A stretch of 64,000 nt of DNA, taken from NCBI GenBank assembly GCA_947507875.1, contig CANNQP010000017.1, forward strand, positions 19,551-83,550. The letters are read 5' to 3'. Shown here piece by piece: positions 44,422 through 53,377 of the stretch. Each line of letters starts with the position of its first letter. Positions within the stretch are counted from its first letter, which is position 1. The DNA comes from Verrucomicrobiaceae bacterium. GTDB lineage: Bacteria; Verrucomicrobiota; Verrucomicrobiia; Verrucomicrobiales; Verrucomicrobiaceae. The notes under the pieces are model-generated. The model was not told where the DNA came from. It made no database searches and worked only from the letters and a program-made list of their open reading frames with translations. The position numbers were made by a program, and so were the translations under genes.

Positions 44422-46347
44422 GTGTCCACCGAACGTCCACCGCTCCACCAACTGCTTTTGAAGAAACAGAAAGGTCACTTTCTGGGACTGGACCTTCAGC
44501 GCGCCATCCGATTCTTCTTCGCTTCAAACGCGAGCATCACCATCGTCGTGCTCGCGATGATCATGCTATTTTTGCTGCGTGAAGGCGCGGGCTTTTTGAG
44601 CACCTACAAGCACGAACTGGAGATCTATCGTCGGTCAGGGCTGGAATACTGTGACCTCGTGGATCGCCCTCTATCGAAGCAACAGGAGCTGTCGAGCAAG
44701 CTACGGCGCGCTTTGACGGCCTCCATGGATCCAATCATCCAGGAAGCGCGTGCCCGCCGTGACGCGGCCTTTTTGCTCAAACGAGAAATCGAGGAGCAAA
44801 CGAAGCTGCCCCGCGAAGCCCTGGAATCCGCACTAGAAAAAGAGCCACCGACAACGCCGGAGGCTCTGAAGGCTCTGCGCCAGCAGCTGACCCAAGCTAC
44901 GCAAAAGGCAGCCAATGAAGTTTCCGTAAGCCTCCTGTTCTCGTCTGAGGAAGCCAATCGCCTGCGCCAAGAGATGGCCAAGCTCAGCCCGGAGATCAAC
45001 GCGCTCCCGCCGATGCTAACGGAGCTAGGTTCTGTCTTTTCAGCCCGTGACAAAGAGGCCAAAAAGCAGTTCGCCGAACTCGTGGAGGCCTCCGATACGC
45101 TGGAAGAAACGCCGGAACCTCTGCGCGAGCTTTTGGACGAACTGAAGGAAGAAGTCCTGGCTACCAAAGAAGCGGCGGTGGAGCACTTCACGCTCGAAGA
45201 GGGCAGGCAAAAGCTGCTACAAGCAGCCGAATCGACGCATGACCCTGAAGAAAAAGCTGATCTGCGCAAAGAAGCCGAAGCCTCCAAGACGCCCGAGCCA
45301 GACTACGTGGAAAGCATCAAACCCGTGATCGAGCGTCGTGATGAACTCATCCAGGCCGTGGCCAAGTATGCCAAAGACATCGAGATTGCTGCGGCAGGCC
45401 TGCACCTAGACACTGGCACGGAAGCAGCCAAAAAGATGCTTGCCCAGGTGCGCCAGCAACTGCCTGAACACGCCGCTGAAATGCGTGCCAGCATCGAGCA
45501 ATTGAAAGCTTGGCGTCAGGACAAAACGGTCTCGATCTTCAGCGTCATCACGGCCTTTTTCTTTGGCACAAACTGGCTGACGAACTCCTCCTGGCAGGAC
45601 TTTTTCGGTTTCGTGCCCTTGCTTGCGGGTTCCATGGTGATCGCGCTCATCGCGATTGTCATCGCCACTCCGTTGAGTGTAGCCGCAGCCATTTACACGA
45701 ACCAATTCGCCTCGGATCGTGAGAAGGAATTCATCAAGCCGGTGATTGAATTCATTCAGGCGATTCCCTCCGTCGTGCTTGGCTTCATTGGCATCTCTCT
45801 GGTGGGAGATTTGATCAAAGAAATGAGCGGCTGGGCCTGGCTGAGCTGGCTACCAGGCTTTCCGGTACAGGAGCGCCTGAACATGTTCAATGCAGGCTGC
45901 CTGCTCGCTCTGATGGCCGTTCCGACGATGTTTAGCCTGGCCGAAGATGCTCTGAACAATGTGCCACAGGCTTACGTGGATGCCTCGGATGCTCTGGGGG
46001 CGACGAAACTACAAACCGTTTTTCGTGTCATCGTGCCTGCTGCGCTGTCGGGCATCGCCGCGGCCGTGCTGTTGGGTCTCGGGCGTGTGATCGGGGAAAC
46101 CATGGTGGTGCTGCTGGTCGCAGGCAATCGCATTGCGATTCCTGACTTCAGTGCAGGGCCTGGCGTCATCTTTCAGCCCGCCCATACGCTGACGGGCATC
46201 ATTGCCCAAGAGCTCGGCGAGGTCTCTCGCGGCAGCGCCCACTGGCAGGCCTTGTTCATGGTGGGCATTGTGTTGTTTGTCATTTCACTGGGTGTCAATG
46301 CCTGCGCCCGCGCTGTGGTCCGCCGTTTTGAACTTCCAAAAGCCTGA
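44422..46347 (+). CDS. pstC: Phosphate ABC transporter permease PstC with large coiled-coil insert
   Basis: PstC-type permease of 641 residues if the GTG at 44422 is the start, roughly twice the normal length. No ATG is available before membrane helix 1 (about residues 36-52, ITIVVLAMIMLFLL), so a non-ATG start is needed; the open frame itself begins at a GTG at 44272. Residues ~60-372 are a Glu/Lys/Ala-rich helical region with coiled-coil character that should be periplasmic. Residues ~380-641 are the normal PstC core: FGTNWLTNSSWQDFFGFVPLLAGSM, EFIQAIPSVVLGFIGISL and the EAA loop ALGATKLQTVFRVIVPAALSGI. It is followed five bases later by pstA. The insert does not break the permease core, and its role is unknown. 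Confidence 0.85.
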   Translation: MSTERPPLHQLLLKKQKGHFLGLDLQRAIRFFFASNASITIVVLAMIMLFLLREGAGFLSTYKHELEIYRRSGLEYCDLVDRPLSKQQELSSKLRRALTASMDPIIQEARARRDAAFLLKREIEEQTKLPREALESALEKEPPTTPEALKALRQQLTQATQKAANEVSVSLLFSSEEANRLRQEMAKLSPEINALPPMLTELGSVFSARDKEAKKQFAELVEASDTLEETPEPLRELLDELKEEVLATKEAAVEHFTLEEGRQKLLQAAESTHDPEEKADLRKEAEASKTPEPDYVESIKPVIERRDELIQAVAKYAKDIEIAAAGLHLDTGTEAAKKMLAQVRQQLPEHAAEMRASIEQLKAWRQDKTVSIFSVITAFFFGTNWLTNSSWQDFFGFVPLLAGSMVIALIAIVIATPLSVAAAIYTNQFASDREKEFIKPVIEFIQAIPSVVLGFIGISLVGDLIKEMSGWAWLSWLPGFPVQERLNMFNAGCLLALMAVPTMFSLAEDALNNVPQAYVDASDALGATKLQTVFRVIVPAALSGIAAAVLLGLGRVIGETMVVLLVAGNRIAIPDFSAGPGVIFQPAHTLTGIIAQELGEVSRGSAHWQALFMVGIVLFVISLGVNACARAVVRRFELPKA

Positions 46348-46352
46348 GCCCC

Positions 46353-47528
46353 ATGAGTGAGCCGAACCTGAACCCCTTCGCAGGAGACACGACGTCTTCA
46401 CGACGCCAGGAAGGAGTTGTGCGTTGGTTTTTACGCCTCAGCACGACACTCATTGTGATGGTGACGTTGGCCATCGTCGGTCACATTTTCATCAAGGGAG
46501 CTCCCATCACCTTCCGCACTGAATTCCCTTTCGTGAACGTGAAGTTTCTGACGGAGCTACCAGCGACGCTGCATGTCATCATGGACAAACAAGGTCGCGC
46601 CATTGAGACCGATGTGAATGGAGCTGATGCCATCAAGAAGCAGCTGGGAGATCAGTTTCGTGAGGAAAAAACCATCTCCTACTCGGGCGGTGGTATCCTC
46701 GGCCCCATCGTCGGGACAGCCTTGCTTGTGGTCGTCAGCGTCGTGGTAGCCCTCTTCCTGGGTGTGGCCAGCGCCATCTACCTCAGCGAATACGCCAGCC
46801 ATGGGAAGCGGGTGGAGATGATCCGCCTAGCCATCCTGAACCTTGCTGGTGTGCCGTCGGTGGTCTTTGGCCTGTTCGGGTTGGGGGCCTTCGTTTTGAC
46901 CGCACCGGTGCTGACTGATGCACCACACGAGCGTAGTCTGCTGGTCATCCCGCTTCTGTTTACCAAGCTGAGCTTTCAAGGCTGGGACACGTGCGTGCTC
47001 AGTGGGGGCTTTACCCTGGCTTTCGTCATCCTGCCGGTGATCATCACCGCGAGTGAGCAGTGCCTTCAGGCCGTGCCACAGGGCTTTCGTGAAACGAGCA
47101 TGGCCCTCGGTGCGACCCGCTGGCAGACCATCTGGCGCGCGGTGCTGCCCTTTGCCACCCCCGGCATCCTGACCAGCAGCATTCTCGGAATCGCGCGTGC
47201 AGCGGGGGAAACCGCGCCGATCATGTTCACCGCCGCGCTCGCTTTTAAAGACAAGCTGCCTTGGCAAAAGGACCTGCCCGCGCTGCCGTCAGATGCGGGT
47301 TGGTTTGCCCATTGGGAGCAAAACGTCGAGCGCTTTCTGGGCATCTTCACCGAATCCGTACAGGCACTGCCCTACCACATTTACACTCTGGCGGCACGGA
47401 TCCCCCACAATGAATACTCCGAGCGCGCTCAGTATGGTAGTGTCTTTGTTTTCCTACTCCTCGTCGCCTCTCTAGCTGCGACCTCGATCTGGATGCGCCG
47501 TCGCCTGCGGGCCAAATACAGGTGGTGA
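46353..47528 (+). CDS. pstA: Phosphate ABC transporter permease PstA
   Basis: PstA of 391 residues, longer than the usual ~290. Six membrane helices and the EAA loop ALGATRWQTIWRAVLPFATPGIL identify it. The extra length is an enlarged first periplasmic loop (ITFRTEFPFVNVKFL through REEKTISYSGGG, about residues 50-112) and a longer loop before the last helix (LPWQKDLPALPSDAGWFAHWEQNVERFLG). It lies five bases after pstC. pstB and phoU, normally next, are absent; a Ser/Thr kinase gene follows after about 100 bases. Confidence 0.92.
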   Translation: MSEPNLNPFAGDTTSSRRQEGVVRWFLRLSTTLIVMVTLAIVGHIFIKGAPITFRTEFPFVNVKFLTELPATLHVIMDKQGRAIETDVNGADAIKKQLGDQFREEKTISYSGGGILGPIVGTALLVVVSVVVALFLGVASAIYLSEYASHGKRVEMIRLAILNLAGVPSVVFGLFGLGAFVLTAPVLTDAPHERSLLVIPLLFTKLSFQGWDTCVLSGGFTLAFVILPVIITASEQCLQAVPQGFRETSMALGATRWQTIWRAVLPFATPGILTSSILGIARAAGETAPIMFTAALAFKDKLPWQKDLPALPSDAGWFAHWEQNVERFLGIFTESVQALPYHIYTLAARIPHNEYSERAQYGSVFVFLLLVASLAATSIWMRRRLRAKYRW

Positions 47529-47631
47529 GTCGCGGCGGGGACAGCATGGGGTGGCTCTGAGAAAAAATCATGCGCACCCGCTGATGGATTGACGGGTTCA
47601 TGGCCTACCACCTAGTATCCTCTTCTTTCCC

Positions 47632-50169
47632 ATGTCCGCCCCCCCCCGTCAGGCTCCTGAGATACGTGACCATGAGACGCTGCGTCTCATTGGCCGCGGT
47701 GCCTATGGCGAGGTATGGATGGCGCGTTCCGTGACAGGTGCCTTGCGGGCAGTCAAGGTGGTCTGGCGTGAGGACTACGATCATGCCGACTCCTTTGAGC
47801 GTGAATTTGAGGCCATCAAACGCTACGAACCCATCTCCCGCCGCCATCCGGGGCTGGTGCCTATCTTGCAGGTCGGTCGCAGCGATGCGCAGGGCTTTTA
47901 TTATTATGTGATGGAGCTGGCAGACGACCTGGAAACAGGCCGCGACATTTCTGCTGATTCCTACAAGCCACACACCCTGGGGCTGGAGATGCGGCGGCAC
48001 AAGCAACTCAAGGCACAGCGCTGCCTAGAAATCGGAACCACTGTGGCCGACGGTCTGCATCACCTGCACGGCCACAAACTGATCCACCGCGATGTCAAAC
48101 CGTCGAACCTGATTTTCATCGAAGGCCAGTGCCGCCTCGCTGACATTGGGCTCGTCGCCTTGCTAGGGCAGCGCAGTTTTGTCGGCACGGAGGGTTTTGT
48201 CGCGCCGGAAGGACCTGGTTCACCAGCTTCCGATATCTTTTCCCTCGGCATGGTGCTTTACGAGGCGAGCACGGGCAAAGACCGACTCGACTTTCCCGAC
48301 ATCCCCTCCTGCAGCGACAGTGGCGACGACCTGGACTCCTGGCAGCGGCTGCATCGAGTGATCTGCACCGCCTGTGCACCGAAGGCCAAGGACCGCTACG
48401 CAAGCGCGCATGAGATGGCACTGGACCTGCGGGGACAGCCGCTGCCCTCCAATCGCCGAGCCGCATGGCACGGGGCTGCCGCAGCCTTTTTTGTTCTAGG
48501 CTCAGCGGTCATCTTTGGCATGTGGTTGGCGAAACGAGAGGCCACAGGTGTCACCGTTCAGGTGCAGCGCAATACCCCTGCCCTGCTGATCAAAAGCACA
48601 CCGCCCGGTGCCCATGTCTATGCGGGTGAAGACGACCTCGGGGTCACGCCGATCGCGCTCAATCCCGAAGAAGGGCTGCCCGTGATCTACCAGTTGAGGC
48701 TGCCCGGCTACAAGCACCTGGAAATCGAACACACGGCCACCCACGCCAAGCCAGCCGAATTTGACCTAACGCTGGAAGCCACCCGGCTACCCCAGATGGG
48801 AGAACGCTGGACGAATAGCCTGGGCATGGGGTTCAAACCCGCACCAGGAGGGCATCTCTCGGTACAGCCCGTCGAGATCCGCCACTTCAAACGGTTCCTT
48901 GAAGCCACCGGTCGCTCCTTCGAAGGACGGGTCGTGCGCGCCAATCAGGGCAAAGATACCGCCTACTATGTCGTGGCCCCCGTCGGAGATTCAGAGGCTT
49001 TTCGATTCTGGCTGACCGATCGGGATCGGGAGGCAGGCTTGCTCAGCCAGGAGCATCATTATGAGGTCGAGCCCTTCTATTATGTCGATTCACCAGACAC
49101 CGCAGCGGAGGACATGCCTGAGGATCGCGACAATGAAACGGCGGGCTCACCTGGGGCCGAGAGCGCGGATTGGCAGGCGTTTCACCTGCGCCTAGCGCGG
49201 CAGACATATGGAAGCATCGTGATCCGTTCGACCCCAGACAACGTCCGCGTCTTCCAGCACGAACAGTTCCTGGGCTACACGCCGCTCGAGCTACCCCGCG
49301 TGCGCAGCGGGTTGGTGGAGTATGATCTGCGCGAAGAAGGTTTCTCTGACATCATCCTCGATGGTGATGTGCGCGCCGGTGAGCTTTTGGAACTTTTTGC
49401 TGACATGCAGGCGAGGCAGGCGGTGACCTTTGGCCGGGAATGGAAAGCCAACGGGCTCGGCATCCGCTTTGTCCCGCTGACAGAAGCCGTGATGATCGCT
49501 GCCACCGAAACACGCAGACGCGACTACATTGAATACACGAAAGCGGCGAATGCCAGGCGGCCAGGAAACCTGGATACGGAGGGAAAAGGTGGCACACAAC
49601 CTGTGGTCGGAGTGGATCGTGAAGAAGCCCGCGCCTTCTGCGCATGGCTGACCGAACGTGAACGCAACGCCGGCCTGATCGGCCCCAAGGATGTCTATCG
49701 CTTACCTAGCGATGACGAATGGAGCCGCGCGGTCGGACTGCCCCTGGAGCGTGGCACCCGCCCCAACGAGAGAAATGGGCGCATTCGTGGCATTTACCCC
49801 TGGGGTTTTGATTGGCCACCGCCGCCAAACACAGACAATCTCGCCGATGCCGCAGGAGCACGAAAAGCGAACCTGCAAGCCTTCATTCCCAACTACCAAG
49901 ACAAGTTTCCCCAACTCGCGCCAGCCGCTGCCTTTCCCCCGAATGAACGCGGCATTCACTGCCTAGCTGGGAATGCTAGCGAGTGGGTGGACACGGATTA
50001 CGAGGCTGCCAAAAACAGCGATAACAAATCGGTCATTGCCACCGTTCGTGGCGGTCACTGGCGCAGCGCCTCAGCGGAGGAACTGCTTTCCTCCACCCGC
50101 ACGCCCGTACCACCCGACACTCGACGGCCAACCATTGGTTTCCGAATCGTCCTGGAACGCAGAAAATAA
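47632..50169 (+). CDS. Membrane Ser/Thr protein kinase with PEGA and SUMF1-type modules
   Basis: An 845-residue kinase. Cytoplasmic kinase domain: GRGAYG (21-26), Lys42 in AVK, catalytic HRDVKPSN (152-159), D171-I-G in place of DFG, and APE (191-193). One membrane helix at ~281-300. Outside: PEGA domain 1 (from ~318, STPPGAHVYAGEDDLGVTP), a degenerate SUMF1/formylglycine-generating-type segment (~390-500), PEGA domain 2 (STPDNVRVFQHEQFLGYTPLEL) and a fuller SUMF1-type domain to the end (VGVDREEARAFCAWL, YRLPSDDEWSRA, NASEWVD, VRGGHWRSAS, IGFRIVLE). A run of nine C (47639-47647) lies in codons 3-6. Such kinases are thought to sense the periplasm; the target is unknown. Confidence 0.88.
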   Translation: MSAPPRQAPEIRDHETLRLIGRGAYGEVWMARSVTGALRAVKVVWREDYDHADSFEREFEAIKRYEPISRRHPGLVPILQVGRSDAQGFYYYVMELADDLETGRDISADSYKPHTLGLEMRRHKQLKAQRCLEIGTTVADGLHHLHGHKLIHRDVKPSNLIFIEGQCRLADIGLVALLGQRSFVGTEGFVAPEGPGSPASDIFSLGMVLYEASTGKDRLDFPDIPSCSDSGDDLDSWQRLHRVICTACAPKAKDRYASAHEMALDLRGQPLPSNRRAAWHGAAAAFFVLGSAVIFGMWLAKREATGVTVQVQRNTPALLIKSTPPGAHVYAGEDDLGVTPIALNPEEGLPVIYQLRLPGYKHLEIEHTATHAKPAEFDLTLEATRLPQMGERWTNSLGMGFKPAPGGHLSVQPVEIRHFKRFLEATGRSFEGRVVRANQGKDTAYYVVAPVGDSEAFRFWLTDRDREAGLLSQEHHYEVEPFYYVDSPDTAAEDMPEDRDNETAGSPGAESADWQAFHLRLARQTYGSIVIRSTPDNVRVFQHEQFLGYTPLELPRVRSGLVEYDLREEGFSDIILDGDVRAGELLELFADMQARQAVTFGREWKANGLGIRFVPLTEAVMIAATETRRRDYIEYTKAANARRPGNLDTEGKGGTQPVVGVDREEARAFCAWLTERERNAGLIGPKDVYRLPSDDEWSRAVGLPLERGTRPNERNGRIRGIYPWGFDWPPPPNTDNLADAAGARKANLQAFIPNYQDKFPQLAPAAAFPPNERGIHCLAGNASEWVDTDYEAAKNSDNKSVIATVRGGHWRSASAEELLSSTRTPVPPDTRRPTIGFRIVLERRK

Positions 50170-50254
50170 GTCCGCACGGCTCACGATCCAAACCCTGCGG
50201 TTCTGCTGCGGCTTTTCACTTTTCGTTTCGTGTTTCTTCTGTTTGCGTGAGGGC

Positions 50255-50962
50255 ATGACTCTTTCCTCACGCATCGATCCCGCTTTAAGCCGGGCAGCGC
50301 TGAAGCAGCTCCAGCCTCTGGGGCATCACCTTTCATGCTGGGCTGAAGCCGCACAGCGGCTGCTGGATCGCTTAACTGCTGATCGCCTACCCGAAGCTCT
50401 ATCATCCTGGCTCCAGGCTTGGAAGCCCTCGACTGCTCCCAGCACGATTCAGCCAGGAAAAAGCCTCTGTCTGACCATGCAGGAAACTCAGCAAGGCTGG
50501 CAGTTAACGCCAGAGCAAATGAATTGGCTTGGCGATGCTTGGTGGCGAGCCTGGCTGCATCTACCTGCTCTGCGTTCATTTTGGGCCACGGCACTGCGCA
50601 CGAACCATCTCACCGCACTGCATTCTCAGATCCCGATGACTTGGTGCGTGGACCCACGGCCTTTACCACCAGGCACGATTTTGCCACACCTGAACCTTGC
50701 CGCATGGGCCAGCCTAGTGCGACTGACATCCCAGGGCCGCTCTTTCCAACTGCAAACCCGTGAACGGTCCGTGCTCCTGCATCGAGGCCTATCGGAGCCA
50801 GAGATTCAGCAGGCCATCGACGAGGCCCTGAGCCAGCCCGAAGCAGTTTTGACTGAAACTTTCCCCATGCAGCGGCGGCTACAGCTCACCTTCGTCAACC
50901 AAGAACAAAAGATCCGCATCGACTCAGCGCTCATTTTGAATCAGGATTTCATGCCGCCTTGA
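50255..50962 (+). CDS. Hypothetical protein, Trp-rich
   Basis: A 235-residue soluble protein that I do not recognise, with no signal peptide or membrane segment. It is unusually rich in Trp and Gln (CWAEAAQRLLDRL, SSWLQAWKPS, NWLGDAWWRAWLHL, SFWATAL). The C-terminal half has a strand-turn pattern ending RLQLTFVNQEQKIRIDSAL. The open frame begins much earlier (49973), but that part is antisense-like overlap with the kinase; the ATG at 50255 is the first after the kinase stop. It sits between the kinase and an OmpA-family gene on the same strand. Confidence 0.6.
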   Translation: MTLSSRIDPALSRAALKQLQPLGHHLSCWAEAAQRLLDRLTADRLPEALSSWLQAWKPSTAPSTIQPGKSLCLTMQETQQGWQLTPEQMNWLGDAWWRAWLHLPALRSFWATALRTNHLTALHSQIPMTWCVDPRPLPPGTILPHLNLAAWASLVRLTSQGRSFQLQTRERSVLLHRGLSEPEIQQAIDEALSQPEAVLTETFPMQRRLQLTFVNQEQKIRIDSALILNQDFMPP

Positions 50963-51065
50963 GATCTGAAGCTGAATAGAAATCTTCCCACCAAAGCTGG
51001 AAAGCGGCTTGGACATAGCCAACAGCCCATGGCATTCTAACTGCTCACTCTCAGCCTGCTCAAAA

Positions 51066-52550
51066 ATGCTGATTCCACGTCTCTCTCTTCCGCCTCGAAT
51101 GATCTTCCGTGAATCGGGACGCGCCGCTCCGATCCTCTTGGTCGTGACGGCCTTGCTGATTTCGACACTGGTGTTCTTTTTCATCACCAAGCCTCAGATG
51201 GAAAAAGCAACGCAGCCGGAGGCAGCTCGAATCGCCACTCCAGCATCGACAGCTGATTCCACCGTGGCAGGCGCCGCTGCCAAAGCGACCATGCCAGCAA
51301 CGCCCCCCGCTCAGGCACCCTCCGCCCCTTCTCCCGTGCCACCCCCACCTCCTTCCTTCGGGTTTGCCCGCCCGCTCGATTTGGGAAAAGAAATGGCCCG
51401 TAGCCTTGCCGCTGGGGATTTTGCCCGCGCGGGCAGCTTGCTAGCGGCGAACGATCCTAGTCAAGCCGCCAGCGCTGCAAGCACCCTGGAGAAGATCATC
51501 AAAACCCTCGGTGCAATCATCGGCCCCGAAGATAAAGTCGAGATCCTTGGCGTGGTTGAAAACAAAACGCGTCTCGCCCTGCCTCTGAGGCTACCGGGCC
51601 ACAGCAGTCCCCTTCGCTTGCAAATCGACGTCGAGCGTGATGATCGGATGGGCTGGAAAGTCACCAAAGTCGAGCTGCCGAAGGAACTTGCCAGCGTCCT
51701 TCCGCCTCCCGCAAGCATGGCGGCAACCGCAGCCGCCTCTGCGACAGCAGCACCATCGTCCCTCCCCTCGGCCCCTGCCAAGTCTGCTCTTTTCACCATC
51801 TCCGCAGGCGATGACGCCCTCGCTTTCGCTAGCGACTTCGTTCGTGCCTTGCTTCGGCATGATTTCGCCGAAGCTCGGAAATTCGTGGATGAATCGAAAG
51901 TACCCGCCGAGCGGCTCGCCGGTCTCTGCATTGTATTCGAAGAAGGCCAGTACGAGTTCAAGCCAACGAAACCTCTCATCATCACCGTAGCCAATCCCGA
52001 AGTGTCATGGGTCATCGCCCAAATCCAATCCCCTGCCCTGCAGCAAAGTACAGAATTCGGTTTGGAGCTACAACGAGCCGGCACAGATCGTCCATGGAGA
52101 GTCGTCGGGCTCAACCTTTCGGAGATCTTGGGATCCTTTGCCGCAAGCTCAGCCAAACTCGGAGTGCCTTACACACCCATCGTGAAAAATCCCTCCGGAG
52201 GTGAATCTCTCGCGCTCTACTTTGAATACGACCAAGCCCAGCTCCACCCTCGCGCCCAGAAACAACTCGAAATCGTGGCTGGATTGTTGAAATCCGATCC
52301 AGGCAAAAAACTCCACATCGCAGGTCATACTGACGCCAAAGGCACCGATGACTACAACCTGCGCCTCTCCAGCATGAGAGCGAATACAGTGAAACAGCAA
52401 CTCACCGCACTCGGTGTGTCTGAAGCACAAATCCTCACCAAAGGACTCGGCAAAGCCCAGCCGTTGAGCCCTAACCAAAAAGCAGATGGCACAGATGACC
52501 CTGAAGGACGCTCCAAAAATCGCCGGGCTGAAATCTTCTTGGATTTCTGA
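51066..52550 (+). CDS. OmpA-family peptidoglycan-associated protein
   Basis: About 494 residues. A membrane helix (ILLVVTALLISTLVFFFIT) near the N-terminus, a Pro/Ala-rich linker (APSAPSPVPPPPPSFG) and two related periplasmic domains, each with a DFARAGSLL/DFAEARKFV-like helix. The C-terminal OmpA/MotB domain (about 385-494) has LYFEYDQAQLHPRA, the peptidoglycan contact in HTDAKGTDDYNLRLSSMRA, and the basic end EGRSKNRRAEIFLDF. Inner-membrane anchoring with wall binding is predicted. Starts at 51066 or 51099 are both possible. Confidence 0.85.
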   Translation: MLIPRLSLPPRMIFRESGRAAPILLVVTALLISTLVFFFITKPQMEKATQPEAARIATPASTADSTVAGAAAKATMPATPPAQAPSAPSPVPPPPPSFGFARPLDLGKEMARSLAAGDFARAGSLLAANDPSQAASAASTLEKIIKTLGAIIGPEDKVEILGVVENKTRLALPLRLPGHSSPLRLQIDVERDDRMGWKVTKVELPKELASVLPPPASMAATAAASATAAPSSLPSAPAKSALFTISAGDDALAFASDFVRALLRHDFAEARKFVDESKVPAERLAGLCIVFEEGQYEFKPTKPLIITVANPEVSWVIAQIQSPALQQSTEFGLELQRAGTDRPWRVVGLNLSEILGSFAASSAKLGVPYTPIVKNPSGGESLALYFEYDQAQLHPRAQKQLEIVAGLLKSDPGKKLHIAGHTDAKGTDDYNLRLSSMRANTVKQQLTALGVSEAQILTKGLGKAQPLSPNQKADGTDDPEGRSKNRRAEIFLDF

Positions 52551-52629
52551 AGCAGCACGTCCATCCCGAACCATCCATCCCATCATCTCCAACTCTTCTT
52601 AGCCTTTCGTGCTAGGGCCTTCGGAGTTG

Positions 52630-53199
52630 TTATTGAGCTGAATCACGCGCCTGCTGTTGGCTGGTCGTATCCAGCTTACTCAAAGGATAAGGCACTTCTT
52701 TGCCATCTTGGGGCATGCGCAGGATCACGTTCTCGCCGTCGAGCCGCACAAAGCCTGCCTTGATCTTCTTCCCTTCGAAATTGATCCAGGTCATGATCGG
52801 CGGCAGGCCAGGCTTTGCTTTTCCCTTGTTTTCCAAACCCGTCATCTTGCCTTTGCCATCCAGAGAAGCCCCCTGCGTGATCCACTCTCGGATTTTTTCC
52901 ACATCCGCACTCGGCACATTATCATCGGGCGGCATGTGGGCTTCATGATTCGCATCCGCGATGACAACGAAAAAATGACTTTCCGCCGGATTGCCAGGCA
53001 CGATGGCCCCCTTGGGATTGATATCGAGCTTCAAGGTCTCCAAATCATCGAACACATAACCTGCCTTCTTTTTCTTCATCTTCTCGCTGTGGCACTCATA
53101 GCAATGCTTTTCCAAAATCGGCACAATGTCCTTTTGGAACTCTGCGGCAAATGCAGCAGCGGGAACCAGAAACCATGGGAGAAAGCGGCAAATCATCAT
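52630..53199 (-). CDS. Exported c-type cytochrome with C-terminal SHD1-like domain
   Basis: A 189-residue exported protein. After a signal peptide (CRFLPWFLVPAAAFAAE) comes a planctomycete-type cytochrome c domain with C33-YE-C36-H37 (KHCYECHSEK), the VPGNPAESHFFVVI and MPPDDN stretches and possible distal ligand in the latter. The last ~55 residues (WINFEGKKIKAGFVRLDGENVILRMP then YPLSKLDTTSQQQA) resemble the SLA1 homology domain 1-type repeat common in Verrucomicrobia. ATG codons at 53199 and 53196 are adjacent alternatives. It converges on the OmpA-family gene and lies alone; the electron partner is unknown. Confidence 0.78.
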   Translation of the reverse strand: MMICRFLPWFLVPAAAFAAEFQKDIVPILEKHCYECHSEKMKKKKAGYVFDDLETLKLDINPKGAIVPGNPAESHFFVVIADANHEAHMPPDDNVPSADVEKIREWITQGASLDGKGKMTGLENKGKAKPGLPPIMTWINFEGKKIKAGFVRLDGENVILRMPQDGKEVPYPLSKLDTTSQQQARDSAQ

Positions 53200-53377
53200 A
53201 AAATCAGCGGGGGTGTCGCCTGAAACGCAACAAAGCACAACTCCTTAGATTTTGCGAATATCATGACCATTCTTGCGCAAAGAAGACCTGAGTGAATCGG
53301 GAAGTCTCGCACACCGAATCAACGGCAAGCCAATCCATCGTTCCATCCATGGGAAAAGGTCAGCGTTTTCAATTCAT

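Noticed and set aside
47632..50169. SUMF1-type domains of the kinase as the formylglycine-generating enzyme for the sulfatase
   Set aside because: They are fused to a kinase and one is degenerate; I could not see the paired active-site Cys residues expected of the enzyme.
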